From NCBI GenBank assembly GCA_900073065.1, contig FJOG01000017.1, positions 740,149-804,148 of the forward strand: DNA of 64,000 nt. The letters are read 5' to 3'. Shown here one piece after another: positions 1 through 10,089 of this stretch. This DNA comes from Phialocephala subalpina (Eukaryota > Ascomycota > Leotiomycetes > Helotiales > Mollisiaceae). The notes beneath the pieces were generated by a model, which saw only the letters and a list, made by a program, of their open reading frames with translations, did no database searches and was not told the DNA's origin. The number at the start of each line of letters is the position of its first letter. Within the stretch, counting starts at the first letter, position 1. A program made the position numbers and the translations under genes.

Positions 1-1272
1 GAATAGTGAAGATGAAATAGAACGCAAAAGAAGAACGATCGTGACTCAATTGACAAGATACGAAGTCCACGCAGAAAATCAAACGATGTTGCTAAAGTGG
101 GGTTTGGCGGGGTGATGAAAGGCGCACGAGAGCTCGAATTTGTCTTGGCGCTTGTCAAGACACGGAATTGCATCCGGTCACGAGTGTTGGAATCATGAGG
201 TGAAGTTATCATTGCCCGAGGTGGTGGTGAATACGATGATGTATCTTGTTGGATAGAACTTGAAAGTCCGACGTGGTGTTGAAACTTGTGGAAAATTTGA
301 TGACAGCAAAATTCGGCTCAGCTAGATTTTGTTTCCCTGAATTCTGATCATCAGAAATGAGAACAAGCGAATTTAGATCATTGGAATCACAATCATCCAA
401 CCTTGCTTACCCCAAATCCAGAAGCTGCGAGCTCGACTCTCTCAAGCTGAGGAGACCAAAATCATCTCGTTTGTGCCCATGAAGACTGCGTAAAGTTAGG
501 TCAGAGTTATTCAGATGCCGTCCGAATAGAGGAGAGCTCTCATGACAGGGACCTGGCTGTTGTAGATTGTCTACAAATGCCTGAATATTTGCGACGTGCA
601 ACAAAATCTTCGACTCGGTGCGCGATTGGCTACCTGCATCGAGGAGGCTCTTTTCGGAGATGTAGTCGAGGTGGAATTGTATCACATTTTGCGTTGTAAG
701 GAATAACGCAGAGTAGCTGTTATATATTCTATGGTCGTATTGCAGTTTCCTGGAAATTAACTCTCAGACTGCATCAGCTGGAGGAAACATAGTCTCGCAT
801 TCTTGTTAGCCTGACTGAACTGAATTGAAAGAACCAGAAGAGGAAGGACGTGATACTGTAGTCCTTCTAGGCATTTCTCAAAAGACATAGCCACAGTCCC
901 TTTACCGATCCCATTGTGCTTGTTGTTGTTTGAAAGTGATTCCCAGCTCTTGTTCGCTTAATCCAGACATTTCGACGCTCCTCTCGAGAGTGAATGTTGA
1001 CCACAATAGGAGGGAGCACTGTTCCTATTGTCCCTCACTTATAACCATTTGCAACTTTCCAGTTCGAACATCATGAAGCTATGATTGTGTGTCTTGCTAT
1101 TGTCTTGAACTCGCAGGGACATTTGCAACTGCAACCATGGCTATTTCTACTTTTGCCTCTTCTAGATTTCTAACTTCATGCTCCCTCCAAGTGCACACAA
1201 CGCTTCATACAAAAATTCCCATACCAGCTGGTATATTATCCAAAACATGAAGCTACTCAATCAACCATCGAA
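1..1272. other. Intergenic, no supported gene
   Basis: Two open frames lie on the minus strand (about 685-407 and 400-209). The first has no ATG at its 5' end and ends at a possible GTAAGC donor. Neither resembles a known family. I see no RNA gene or clear repeat here. Confidence 0.5.
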
Positions 1273-1506
1273 ATGGATAAGCAATTCCGAGCCTACCACC
1301 AGCTGCAGGAGCACGAAAAAGATCGACTAGAATACGCACAACGACTAATCAACGAGGCAAGAGTCAAGCGGGAGAAGCGGGAGAAGAGGAAGAAGGGTGC
1401 CACTCGACTCCGCTTGTATGGGCCGCTGAAGAGAGTGGGGAGGAAGAATGCCTGGAGGAGGAGCGGGGGAAGGAACGAGAGCGGGATGAGAAGGGGAGAT
1501 TCGTGA
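1273..1506 (+). CDS. Small Lys/Arg-rich ORF, doubtful, possibly frameshifted
   Basis: A 77-codon ORF opens with a proper ATG and encodes a charged, probably helical N-terminus (MDKQFRAYHQLQEHEKDRL...). After the KREKREKRKK stretch the frame becomes Arg/Gly-rich and compositionally odd. In another frame the same DNA (about 1398-1508) reads a Glu-rich sequence ending ERERDEKGRFVK and a stop, which looks more protein-like. A single-base indel near 1397 would join the two halves. I do not recognise the family. It could be a small real gene with a sequence error, a decayed gene, or chance. Confidence 0.3.
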   Translation: MDKQFRAYHQLQEHEKDRLEYAQRLINEARVKREKREKRKKGATRLRLYGPLKRVGRKNAWRRSGGRNESGMRRGDS

Positions 1507-1947
1507 AGTAGTGGTAAGTGAGGACCTTCTATCGAGAATCAGAAGTCTGGAAAGGTGCCAGCCAGTGATGGGACACTGAGAAACCTTCAATCCGTAGTCC
1601 CAAATTGTCTTGTGGAAACAGTAGCTGACCACTTACACCAGATGCCAGTCTGGCATGTTTGAGTATCCTGTAAGTCATAACATGAAAGCCTCTGAAACTT
1701 CAGGACATTCATCACACTTGTGATTGGCGTCAGATGCGGAGTATATGCTAACTGATTGTAGTGTATGAAGTTGTCTTTTGGAAGAGAGATGTCGAGAAAG
1801 GCTTTGGCGAGGCGGCATGCTGCCGAGCCTCAAGCGCGAACATCAATACCACACCTCGTCGCGACAAACACCTAACACCAGCGCAATCCTCCTCGCAGAC
1901 GTTCAACCACTTGATACCCCATCAGCGATTCCTTTCGAAATGTAATA
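1507..1947. other. Intergenic, upstream of the U2SURP-like gene
   Basis: This is presumably the promoter and 5' UTR of the gene starting at 1948. An open frame at 1761-2075 overlaps the start of that gene in another frame and has no recognisable product. Nothing else is supported. Confidence 0.5.
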
Positions 1948-4362
1948 ATGGCATCCGACAAGAAAATCGTCGAATTCCCAGACGTGGAGAACAAGCTCCA
2001 AGCACCAACGAAGAAATCACTCTTCGAGCGCCAGAAGGCAGAAGCAGAAGCCAAGCGCCTACGAGAAGAAGCTGAAACGAAAGCTGTGTACGAAGATTTC
2101 GTGAAAAGCTTTGATGATGAAGATGAAGCTCCTGCGACTTCAGGATTTGGAGGTAATGATGGACCAAGATATGGAGGCTTCAGTAGTGCGCCGCCAAAGC
2201 GACATTTTGGCAATGGACCTCCCAGCGGGCCTGCAGGTGGAAGAGGCTTTGGCACACCTGGTGATAGAGATAGGAGGGGTATCGGAAGTGGACCGGGGAG
2301 TTTAGGACCGCCACCGCAGAGCTTGAATAAGAAGAGGACTTTTGATGGATTCCAGCAGAGCTCGAGCAAAGACGACAGAGGTCGGTTGGCTTTCGATGAT
2401 TACGAGCGTGAGGAGAGACCACCGAAGCGCGCATTTAATACCTCGGATGATGAAGACGAGAGAGCTGGCAGTGGTGGTAGGGAGGAGGACAAGGCTGTTG
2501 CGAAGCCGACTCTGAGACTTGCTTCTCTTCCACCAGGCACGTCGCCTGCTGTTATTAAGGCTCTGCTTCCTAGCAATTTGACGGTTGATGCGGTCAGGAT
2601 ATTACCACCTTCTGGACCAGGCGTATACATGGAGAGGAAGAGCATGTCAGCAATCGTCACTTTGGCAAAGGACACAGCTGCGAACGATATCGATGCTGCT
2701 GTCAATGGGCTACAGAACAAGTATCTAGGGTATGGCTACTATCTCAATCTTCATCGACATCTGTCTTCAGCAGCAATATCGAACTCCGCATCTGTTCCAG
2801 CTCTTGGTACTTCAATGGCTTCACAGCCCTTCGGAGCCAAGCAAGTCGACATAGCAGCTGCCGGCAGAGGTCATGCTCCACCACCACATCAGCGAGGTTT
2901 CGCGCCGCCAACATCATATGCCCCCTCAGGGCCTGGACAGTTACCCCGCGGCGGCCCATTACTACACGTCCCTGTCCAAGCACCGCGAGATATCAAAGAG
3001 CTCAAGCTCATCCACAAGGTCATCGAATCTCTCCTCACACATGGTCCTGAATTCGAAGCCCTCCTCATGAGCAGGCCAGACGTCCAGCGAGAAGAGAAAT
3101 GGGCCTGGCTCTGGGATCCTCGCAGCACAGGCGGAGTCTGGTACCGATGGCGTCTATGGGAAGTACTTACCGGCTCATCCACCCAACGAGGAAAAGGCAA
3201 ATACCTCCCTCTATTCGAAGGTTCCTCAGCTTGGAAATCTCCAGATCAGCCCCTAACATACGAATACACCACCCGCCTTGACGAATTCGTCTCAGACTCC
3301 GAATACAACTCCTCAGACGAAGACGATTCCGGAGACGAAGGCGCCCGTCGACAGAACCAAGCCGGAGGACCACCCGATCCAAGCACCTTAGCAGACGACG
3401 GAAAAGCCTACTTGAATCCCCTCGAGAAAGCAAAACTTACCCACCTACTCGCACGCCTACCTACCAGCTCCGGGACACTACGGAAAGGCGACGTAGCTCG
3501 CGTAACTGCATTCGCAATCTCCCATGCAGGAAGAGGAGCAGACGAAGTCGTCTCAATGATAATATCCAACATCTCCAAACCATTCGCCTACACATCCGCC
3601 AACCCCTCTCGCACAAAAACCCAAGACACCAGCGTCGACGACCCGGCAGCCGAAGACGAAGAGTCAGATACTAGTGCCGCGAGTCTAATCGGCGTATACC
3701 TCATCTCCGACATTCTTTCTTCTTCATCAACTAGTGGAGTCCGGCATGCCTGGCGCTACCGCCAACTCTTCGAATCCGCCTTGAAGTTAAAACACGTATT
3801 TGAAAATCTAGGCCGTATGGAACGAAAGATGAACTGGGGTCGTCTCCGAGCTGAGAAATGGAAAAGGAGCGTAGGGAACATTTTGAGTCTATGGGAAGGA
3901 TGGTGTGTATTCCCACAAGAAAGCCAAGAGTCGTTCGTTACACTATTCAACAATCCACCTCTCACTGCTAGAGAGGAGCTTGACGCGAAGAGGAAAGAAG
4001 AAGAAGAACGAGAAAAGGAAGTGAGTAAGAGTCGATGGAAAGCTGTTGAGACGCAACAAGAAGAATCTACACCAACTGAAGAAGAAGACGTTGATGGAGA
4101 GCCGATGGAGGATGTTGATGGTGAACCAATGATTGAGGACGATGAGGATGTTGATGGGGAGCCCATGGCAGAGGATGAAGACATGGATGGGGAACCTATG
4201 AGAGAGGATTCTCCTCCGTATTCAACTACGTCGCCTATGGTAGAGTCACCACCGCCTGAAGAGAAGACACAACCTGTGAAAGTGGACAATACACCTGTTG
4301 GTGGTCCGAGGAGGAGGCCTAGGGCTGTGGACATGTTTGCAGATTCTGATGATGAGACTTAA
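1948..4362 (+). CDS. U2 snRNP-associated SURP/CID protein (SR140/U2SURP-like)
   Basis: Intronless, 804 aa. The domain order matches U2SURP/SR140, a protein bound to the 17S U2 snRNP that acts in pre-mRNA splicing in the nucleus. A basic, Gly-rich N-terminus (about residues 1-180) is followed by a degenerate RRM (about 187-275, starting TLRLASLPPGTSPAVIKALL), a SURP module (about 346-405, RDIKELKLIHKVIESLL) and an RPR/CID-like alpha-helical domain (about 489-670, with LIGVYLISDIL and AWRYRQLFESAL). The tail is acidic and carries four copies of a DVDGEPM-type heptapeptide (about 714-752). The ATG at 1948 was chosen because the conserved acidic/KKSLFERQ region follows at once. The gene is convergent with the next one (317 bp between stops). 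The WBP4-like protein at 40590-41513 is a second splicing factor in the window. Confidence 0.85.
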   Translation: MASDKKIVEFPDVENKLQAPTKKSLFERQKAEAEAKRLREEAETKAVYEDFVKSFDDEDEAPATSGFGGNDGPRYGGFSSAPPKRHFGNGPPSGPAGGRGFGTPGDRDRRGIGSGPGSLGPPPQSLNKKRTFDGFQQSSSKDDRGRLAFDDYEREERPPKRAFNTSDDEDERAGSGGREEDKAVAKPTLRLASLPPGTSPAVIKALLPSNLTVDAVRILPPSGPGVYMERKSMSAIVTLAKDTAANDIDAAVNGLQNKYLGYGYYLNLHRHLSSAAISNSASVPALGTSMASQPFGAKQVDIAAAGRGHAPPPHQRGFAPPTSYAPSGPGQLPRGGPLLHVPVQAPRDIKELKLIHKVIESLLTHGPEFEALLMSRPDVQREEKWAWLWDPRSTGGVWYRWRLWEVLTGSSTQRGKGKYLPLFEGSSAWKSPDQPLTYEYTTRLDEFVSDSEYNSSDEDDSGDEGARRQNQAGGPPDPSTLADDGKAYLNPLEKAKLTHLLARLPTSSGTLRKGDVARVTAFAISHAGRGADEVVSMIISNISKPFAYTSANPSRTKTQDTSVDDPAAEDEESDTSAASLIGVYLISDILSSSSTSGVRHAWRYRQLFESALKLKHVFENLGRMERKMNWGRLRAEKWKRSVGNILSLWEGWCVFPQESQESFVTLFNNPPLTAREELDAKRKEEEEREKEVSKSRWKAVETQQEESTPTEEEDVDGEPMEDVDGEPMIEDDEDVDGEPMAEDEDMDGEPMREDSPPYSTTSPMVESPPPEEKTQPVKVDNTPVGGPRRRPRAVDMFADSDDET

Positions 4363-4679
4363 ACTCTGAGAAAATCAGGAGTACAAAAACATTTACCGTC
4401 ATCATTCGTGTTCGTGCTTCATGACATGCCAATTGGTAGGATGTAATCCTGACAACCTCGATCTTGGTTATGCTTTTTTATGGCAAGTGCCTACAATTAT
4501 CAAATATTCGCCACAGAAGATCGGAAGCCTTCCGAATCATAAAGTGACATGGTCAAGGCAGTGTAGTTAGGAGAAGAATAATTTACATTTCTGGTAGTAA
4601 CAGACTTGCTATTCTATACCCCAACCGCCGCCCTCTCTTGCAACAACTATTATTCGGTCTTCTTCTCTCCTCCCAAATC
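4363..4679. other. Convergent intergenic region
   Basis: This stretch separates the 3' ends of the U2SURP-like gene (+) and the 942-aa gene (-). It should hold both polyadenylation regions. No gene was seen. Confidence 0.6.
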
Positions 4680-7508
4680 TCAACCAATCCAATCAACACT
4701 TGGATTCCGCGGGTCTGTAGCACAATCATCGCAATCGTGTGGCTGGCAAGCTCCTGCTTCGAACAAGCAAAGATCCTTCAGAGTTTCTCTTCGTCTCGTA
4801 CCTGTGAGCTGTCCATAGATGCCAACAGTATCTACTGCTGGCTGTGGCGGGCTTCTGTCTCGGAGCAGGCTGACACGGTCGAAGAAACCAGTTCCCCATT
4901 TCCGCACTGGGGCTGGCGATGGTGGTCGTGAAATTTTGCCAGCTTCAATTTCACTTGGGCTCGATGGCTTTCGTGAAGGGCAAACCGACGGGGGTCGCCA
5001 TTTGCTTGACGGTACTTCTCGCTCTCCTTTGTGTACATTGTCAATGGTTCGGACACGTTGGACTCGAGCGGGTGTCACCGAGCTGCGTCTTCGTTCATGG
5101 CAGTGGCTGCCAATGGAAGAACCCATCTCACCCAGATCGGCAGCACGCGATTTTGCCGTGGGATGGTTCTTGATAACACTCTTCTTGCGCATGTTAAGCG
5201 CGTCCGAGGTGTCAGACCGTGATAGCTCGACAACCGGGCTACTCTTGACGACACTTTTCTTGCGCATATCCCATCCAGGCTTGAACTCTATACTCCCAGA
5301 TGGCGATGCTGTCTGTGGAGGTGACGCTTCAGCAGGTCGTGGGAAGTGTGTCTGAGATGCCTTCGGCGTGACAGTATTGGATGATAAAGGTCCGAAGTTA
5401 GCATCGAGACCTATGTCATAGAGAGAACGAGAGTTGTTAAGGGTCGGGGTCGTGATCATTTCTGGAAGAGGGGAGAACCATTCCTCAGTATGCTTTCTTG
5501 GTGGAAGGGGAGGAAAAGACACGACATCCTCCAAAGTCAGACCTCTAGCCCTAGTTTTGTGCAAGTTGCCGTCTGACACAGCAGTTCTTGGTGAAGGTCG
5601 AATCTTTTGTTTGGACCGCCCCTTCGGAATGGGAGCTGCTTGTGCTTTTATCGTATTTTGTGACGTTTGAGCCAGCGAACAGGCGCTTGCAGCGCCGCCA
5701 TTATCATACGATTCCGAGTCAGACGAAGTAACAACGAGGACAATTTCGTTTTGCGGACATCCCATAGACCACTTGTTGATGGAGGCATTGGCATTCTTCG
5801 GGTCGAAGGCATCACTCCTGTCTCTTGTGCTTGAAAGTGCCTGTTTGGGCTTGCCTTGTTGCAGTTGAAACCAATCTCCAGGCGTACCTGACCCATGGCT
5901 GCAATCGCAATCTGCTGAGCGTTTCGGGTCATCGTCGTCTGTTGTGGAACATATGCTTCCGGTGCCTTGTGGCGAGGCTCCACTTTGCCAGATGACCTCG
6001 TGTACACTTTGCGGCGAATGTGGGGAAGAGATGTGGGAACCATTGCCATGACCTGAGCTGACCTGAAGGTACTCTCCCACACGGCCATGCTGGGCGGATC
6101 TGGTTTGGGCTTCTGTGACAGTAAGGGCCTGGTCAGGGAAGCTTTGTGGAAGAACAACACCCCTGCTTGTAATGGTAGGAGACATAGTACCTCCCGACGA
6201 CGAGTTGGTGCCTCTATTATATGATCTCTTCTCGTATTTTCGCTCATATTTTCGCTTCAGATTCTCCTCGATCAATTCAGTGATAGAATCGATGTCTTGG
6301 CTAGTAATCAAATATGTTGAATCTCGTCGTTGCTGAAGAAAATCCTGCAGTCTTGCCAAAGGTGTACTTCCACCGGACGGGTCGCTCGACTTCATGACAG
6401 TACTTGGAGCTTGAGTAGACCTAGACCTAGAGCTCACTGTACTGGCTCGCCTCAAGGTAATCGATGCCGGAGTATGTGGAGGTTTTAGTTGTACGGAGGG
6501 AATTTTTCGAAGAGTCAATCTGTCCCGAACGATGCGGACTATGTCGTTGTCCATTGCTCCACGAGTGAAAGTTGAACTCCTGAATCGTGGACCAAGTGGT
6601 TGAGTTGGAGTGAAGGCATCTGACTTCGGACTCGCCAGTCCAGGAGAAGCCACAAGTCGTAGCGCTGATGTCAGTTCTGATATTATTTGATGAGCACCAA
6701 CCTCTACCGAGCTCCATCTTCTAGGAACAGTAATTGGCATGACATTGGCTCTAAGGACGGAGGAGAAGGGACTGTACGTATCGTTGTTACGAAGCTTGGA
6801 TTTTGTATGATGTCCGTCATGCCCTTCACACATATCTTTCTGGCCTCGCGGAGCTGTTGGTACGACTTGACACCCAGGAAGCCACCAATATGATCGATTC
6901 TGATGCTCGTCAATTTTGACTTTCCGATGACTGCACTTGTGTCGCTTTCCATGATGTCTCTTCACCTTCTTCCGGGTGTTCTTTTCGTCGGGCATTGTAC
7001 TCGCTCTTCGGAGCTTTTTGATCATCGTCAAGCTATCAGTACTTCCACGACGAGGTTTGTATGGAGGAGTATCGCTGTCGGGCTGAAAGAGAGGCGGCGA
7101 CAAGAACTCGCTACTACTTCCGCTACAGGTACTGCGTCCAATATCTGATGAGTAATACGATCCGCCGAAAGGACTGAGGCATGATGCATTGGAAACGTTG
7201 TCCGAGGGCGAGGTGGTTCGGGTTAATCGAGACGGTGAGCGAAATCGTGAGGATGGAAAGTAGCCACCATCATGTTTGGGCGGCGCTTCAGTCGGAGGAG
7301 TCTTGATAAGAGAAACTGGAGAAGTGGGCGGCAGACCGAGTGGCGAAGTGCTCGGGGTTCCAGGCATTGCATTTCGACTCAATCTGAATGGACGTGGAGA
7401 GAAGTATGCAGTCTCTGGGACTGTTTGATCAGCGGGTGAGGGAGCAGGTGTCGCTGAGGTCGATGGGGGCTGACTGATTTGAAGGAGGGGAGGAGTTTGT
7501 AAGGACAT
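4680..7508 (-). CDS. Large Ser/Pro-rich protein of unknown function
   Basis: A single uninterrupted frame of 942 aa with an ATG at 7508. Most of it is low-complexity Ser/Thr/Pro-rich sequence, probably disordered, with many SP/TP sites. A basic patch with a His/Lys-rich segment (KKVKRHHGKRHKCSHRK) lies near residues 180-200, followed by a more ordered-looking segment with YWWLPGCQVV. MRKKSVVK and MRKKSVIK occur about 30 residues apart near the C-terminal third, a possible internal duplication. No signal peptide, membrane segment or catalytic motif is visible and I do not recognise the family. Phosphoregulated signalling or cytoskeletal scaffolds in fungi often look like this, but that is not evidence of function. 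The length and freedom from stops make it a real gene. Confidence 0.75.
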   Translation of the reverse strand: MSLQTPPLLQISQPPSTSATPAPSPADQTVPETAYFSPRPFRLSRNAMPGTPSTSPLGLPPTSPVSLIKTPPTEAPPKHDGGYFPSSRFRSPSRLTRTTSPSDNVSNASCLSPFGGSYYSSDIGRSTCSGSSSEFLSPPLFQPDSDTPPYKPRRGSTDSLTMIKKLRRASTMPDEKNTRKKVKRHHGKRHKCSHRKVKIDEHQNRSYWWLPGCQVVPTAPRGQKDMCEGHDGHHTKSKLRNNDTYSPFSSVLRANVMPITVPRRWSSVEVGAHQIISELTSALRLVASPGLASPKSDAFTPTQPLGPRFRSSTFTRGAMDNDIVRIVRDRLTLRKIPSVQLKPPHTPASITLRRASTVSSRSRSTQAPSTVMKSSDPSGGSTPLARLQDFLQQRRDSTYLITSQDIDSITELIEENLKRKYERKYEKRSYNRGTNSSSGGTMSPTITSRGVVLPQSFPDQALTVTEAQTRSAQHGRVGEYLQVSSGHGNGSHISSPHSPQSVHEVIWQSGASPQGTGSICSTTDDDDPKRSADCDCSHGSGTPGDWFQLQQGKPKQALSSTRDRSDAFDPKNANASINKWSMGCPQNEIVLVVTSSDSESYDNGGAASACSLAQTSQNTIKAQAAPIPKGRSKQKIRPSPRTAVSDGNLHKTRARGLTLEDVVSFPPLPPRKHTEEWFSPLPEMITTPTLNNSRSLYDIGLDANFGPLSSNTVTPKASQTHFPRPAEASPPQTASPSGSIEFKPGWDMRKKSVVKSSPVVELSRSDTSDALNMRKKSVIKNHPTAKSRAADLGEMGSSIGSHCHERRRSSVTPARVQRVRTIDNVHKGEREVPSSKWRPPSVCPSRKPSSPSEIEAGKISRPPSPAPVRKWGTGFFDRVSLLRDRSPPQPAVDTVGIYGQLTGTRRRETLKDLCLFEAGACQPHDCDDCATDPRNPSVDWIG

Positions 7509-8417
7509 TTTAGGGACAATTAGGAGCTGAGAGATGAATAGAGAGGTAACAATACTCCCAAGTCAAGGCCCGGCGACAAGCCTCACTGTTGAGGAATTGT
7601 TGTAGTTTGACGAGACTTGAATTTGAGAAGGCAGTTACTTAGTTGAGGTATGGCGGCATGCGGCAGGTATGAGAGGAAGGTGCGAGATGGACCAGAATCA
7701 ACCTACATTAGGAAAGAGCTTCATGCGACGACTGCGCAACATTCAAATTCGGGGAACCATTCCGTACTTCTACTTCATGGGTGTTCGTTCTCTCGCTTCA
7801 ATTCCTCATCTCATTTAGCTATGTCAAATATATGGAAGAAGAGGTACGTGTGCCGCAAAACGTTACGCATAAATCATATCCCAAGTCCACCCATCCCATA
7901 ATCTTAGATCAAGAGATACATACGCGGTGTAACTTACAATGTTCGGTCAATCATCAAAAACTTGTCACAAAACATGCAGCAGATACTGCAAGTATCGAGA
8001 GTTTGCGTTCTCATTTAGGATTCTCGTTGGGACCTTCTACGGAAGTCCATTTCGAGACATACCGTGAAGCTAACGACAGCCATCACGCGAACCCCAGATT
8101 CCGGGACATGATGACCGGAACATCAAGCTTTGTTGCACATCGACTGCCGTCGGTATTACCCAGAAAGGCAGATGCCAGACTCTCGCAAGAGGTGCGTCAA
8201 CTGTGGGGTGAAGATGTGTGAAAGTGTACGTGAATTTCCTCAGAAAGCTTGTCGAGCTTGTCAACTGGGACGGGAGCCAGTACGTCAACCCCGGCAAGCT
8301 GACACTACGATAACTTTATCAGCTGCATCGCAGGTGCTTTCTCTTTCAGCGCTTTCTTGAATATCGCAAAGTATAGAAAATCGGCAAATAGCATCGCTCC
8401 TTCTACGGAGACAAAAT
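7509..8417. other. Divergent intergenic region carrying one copy of a dispersed repeat
   Basis: This lies between the divergent starts at 7508 (-) and 8418 (+). Several overlapping ORFs (7650-8360) have no recognisable product. One copy of a short dispersed repeat lies at 7812-7893. Confidence 0.5.
7812..7893 (+). repeat. Dispersed repeat, copy A (partner at 16879-16958)
   Basis: About 80 bp strongly resemble the reverse complement of 16879-16958. Shared blocks include AAGAAGAGGTA and CATAAATCATATCCCAA, then TCCACCCA. Neither copy lies in a supported gene. It may be the remnant of a non-autonomous element or a duplicated gene fragment. Confidence 0.6.
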
Positions 8418-9038
8418 ATGCCTTCCGAAACTTCGACTCCGAATTCTTCGTCTGCCAAATCGGCAGGCGTTGACCCTATCGCGACACCGACCTACCCAAC
8501 AGGAGGTCTCTTTTCAGCGCTCACCACGGTCACCATCCGCGCACCGTTATCAACTTTGCTGGACCTCAGTCTCGAGACTACAAGCTGGCCAGAATGGAAC
8601 TCATTCGTCCCGAAAGCTGTTATCATATCCCAACCTGCACCTACCTCCCACTCTGCCACAAAGCTCGAAGTTGGGACGAAAGTTACATTCCACAATCGAA
8701 TGAAAAGAGACGGCCCTCTTTCCTCCCAATATAGCGACCATCAGGTAGTCTCTATCGAAGAGTTCGAGAGGGACGGAGGAAAAGGCTGGAGCATTGTCTG
8801 GAAGACGATCGGTATCCCTGGAGGAAAATGGATGCTCAGTGCTGAGAGAGTTCAAGAGTTGAGCGAAAGGAAGGCAGAGGATGGAAGCACTGTCGTAGAG
8901 TACAGGACTTGGGGGACATTCGGCGGTCCGATGGCTTATCTGCTGAGCTGGATGGGGGTGAAGAACGACATTGTCAATGGGTTCGAAGGCTGGGCAGAGG
9001 GATTGAAAGTTCATGCTGAGGCAGGACATCGTGGGTGA
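8418..9038 (+). CDS. SRPBCC (START-like/polyketide cyclase-type) domain protein
   Basis: Intronless, 206 aa. After a short polar N-terminus (about residues 1-30) the sequence reads as one SRPBCC helix-grip fold: a first strand (ALTTVTIRAPLSTLLDLSLE), the typical TTSWPEWNSFVPKAV segment, a beta region with GTKVTFHNRM, a strand ending WSIVWKTIGIPGG, YRTWGTFGGPMAYLL, and a long C-terminal helix (NGFEGWAEGLKVHAEAG). Such domains bind hydrophobic ligands in a deep cavity. The ligand cannot be predicted, and no signal peptide is visible. Similar proteins are widespread in fungi and often encoded alone. The upstream intergenic region is shared with the divergent 942-aa gene. Confidence 0.8.
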   Translation: MPSETSTPNSSSAKSAGVDPIATPTYPTGGLFSALTTVTIRAPLSTLLDLSLETTSWPEWNSFVPKAVIISQPAPTSHSATKLEVGTKVTFHNRMKRDGPLSSQYSDHQVVSIEEFERDGGKGWSIVWKTIGIPGGKWMLSAERVQELSERKAEDGSTVVEYRTWGTFGGPMAYLLSWMGVKNDIVNGFEGWAEGLKVHAEAGHRG

Positions 9039-10089
9039 TGGCAGACTGTGCCAAAGATTAGTGGAGATGTCGACATACATGCATTGCAGAGGCACGAACT
9101 GCAAGATGAAGCAAAAGGGCTTGCTGCTCCTGAGACCCCTGTATACAAATCACGTGGAAGCCTCTTTATCTCGATTGTGGCTGGATAGTGGCACCGGCGC
9201 CTCTTTTCAACTCTTTCCTCACTTCAACATCGCAAACTCTTTCCTGATCCACCAACTTGGTGTTGCACTTCTTGTCCAAAAAGTTGCTCGCGTCTCTTAC
9301 GTTTGAAGGTTTGTAGCTGCTTACCAGGATTGGGGGCATTCTCACCAATCCAAACCCCTTTCCGAACCCCCCAAGATTCCAGGATTCTAACTTCTCTTGG
9401 CTGCTGGTGCGGCCAACGTTATCCTTATCACACGCTATTCCTGCCTGTGCTCCTTCCCAGCTTCAGTTCGCAAGGCTCGAACGAGGACGCTGACCACTGG
9501 TTGTTGCTCCTTTACAAACCGAGTTTACTGCGAGATACACAAACACATAGTGCTCACGCTTTCAATGTACGTCCACAGTTGGTACAACTGTGTCATGGAC
9601 GACGTTCCCAGATAGGATCAATCAGCTCATACTTCATTGCTTGTTCCTGCTTCTAGCTTTGCGCCACGGTCAAACATCTGCTCTAGAACACCTGAAGAAG
9701 GATGTCTGGAGAGCTCCAGAGCTGTTTCTAACCTTCAAGTGTACAGGGACGCCCCTCTGTGGCGGGGGCACCCGCGTTCCAGAGTACGAGCCAAGAGTGA
9801 GCATATCTACGGCCAATGGCTGGAGCAAGGGTTGCGGAGCCTCCCACAATGTGCCATAGAGTTATGGGACTTATGGGTATAACTTATCACTTGGCAAGGA
9901 CGGCCTATGCTACATGCAGTGAATTTGACCCGGGGGCAAGGTGTTGGATCTCTTATCATACCATTCCCACGGAACGGCCGACCATGCTTATCGTCTTACA
10001 TGCGCTGGGATTCTCATATATATTTGCACGACATCCCAGAAATGGGGGAGATCTTGCCTTAGCACCACTCTTCAATTGAATTGCCCATC
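9039..10089. other. Intergenic, upstream of the permease
   Basis: About 1 kb with several overlapping short ORFs (9303-9656, 9590-9859, 9637-9882), none recognisable and none with a clear splice structure. It is probably 3' UTR of the SRPBCC gene plus the permease promoter. Confidence 0.5.

Noticed and set aside
209..685. Two minus-strand ORFs possibly joined by a GTAAGC intron
   Set aside because: There is no ATG at the 5' end of the first, no convincing acceptor, and no recognisable protein.
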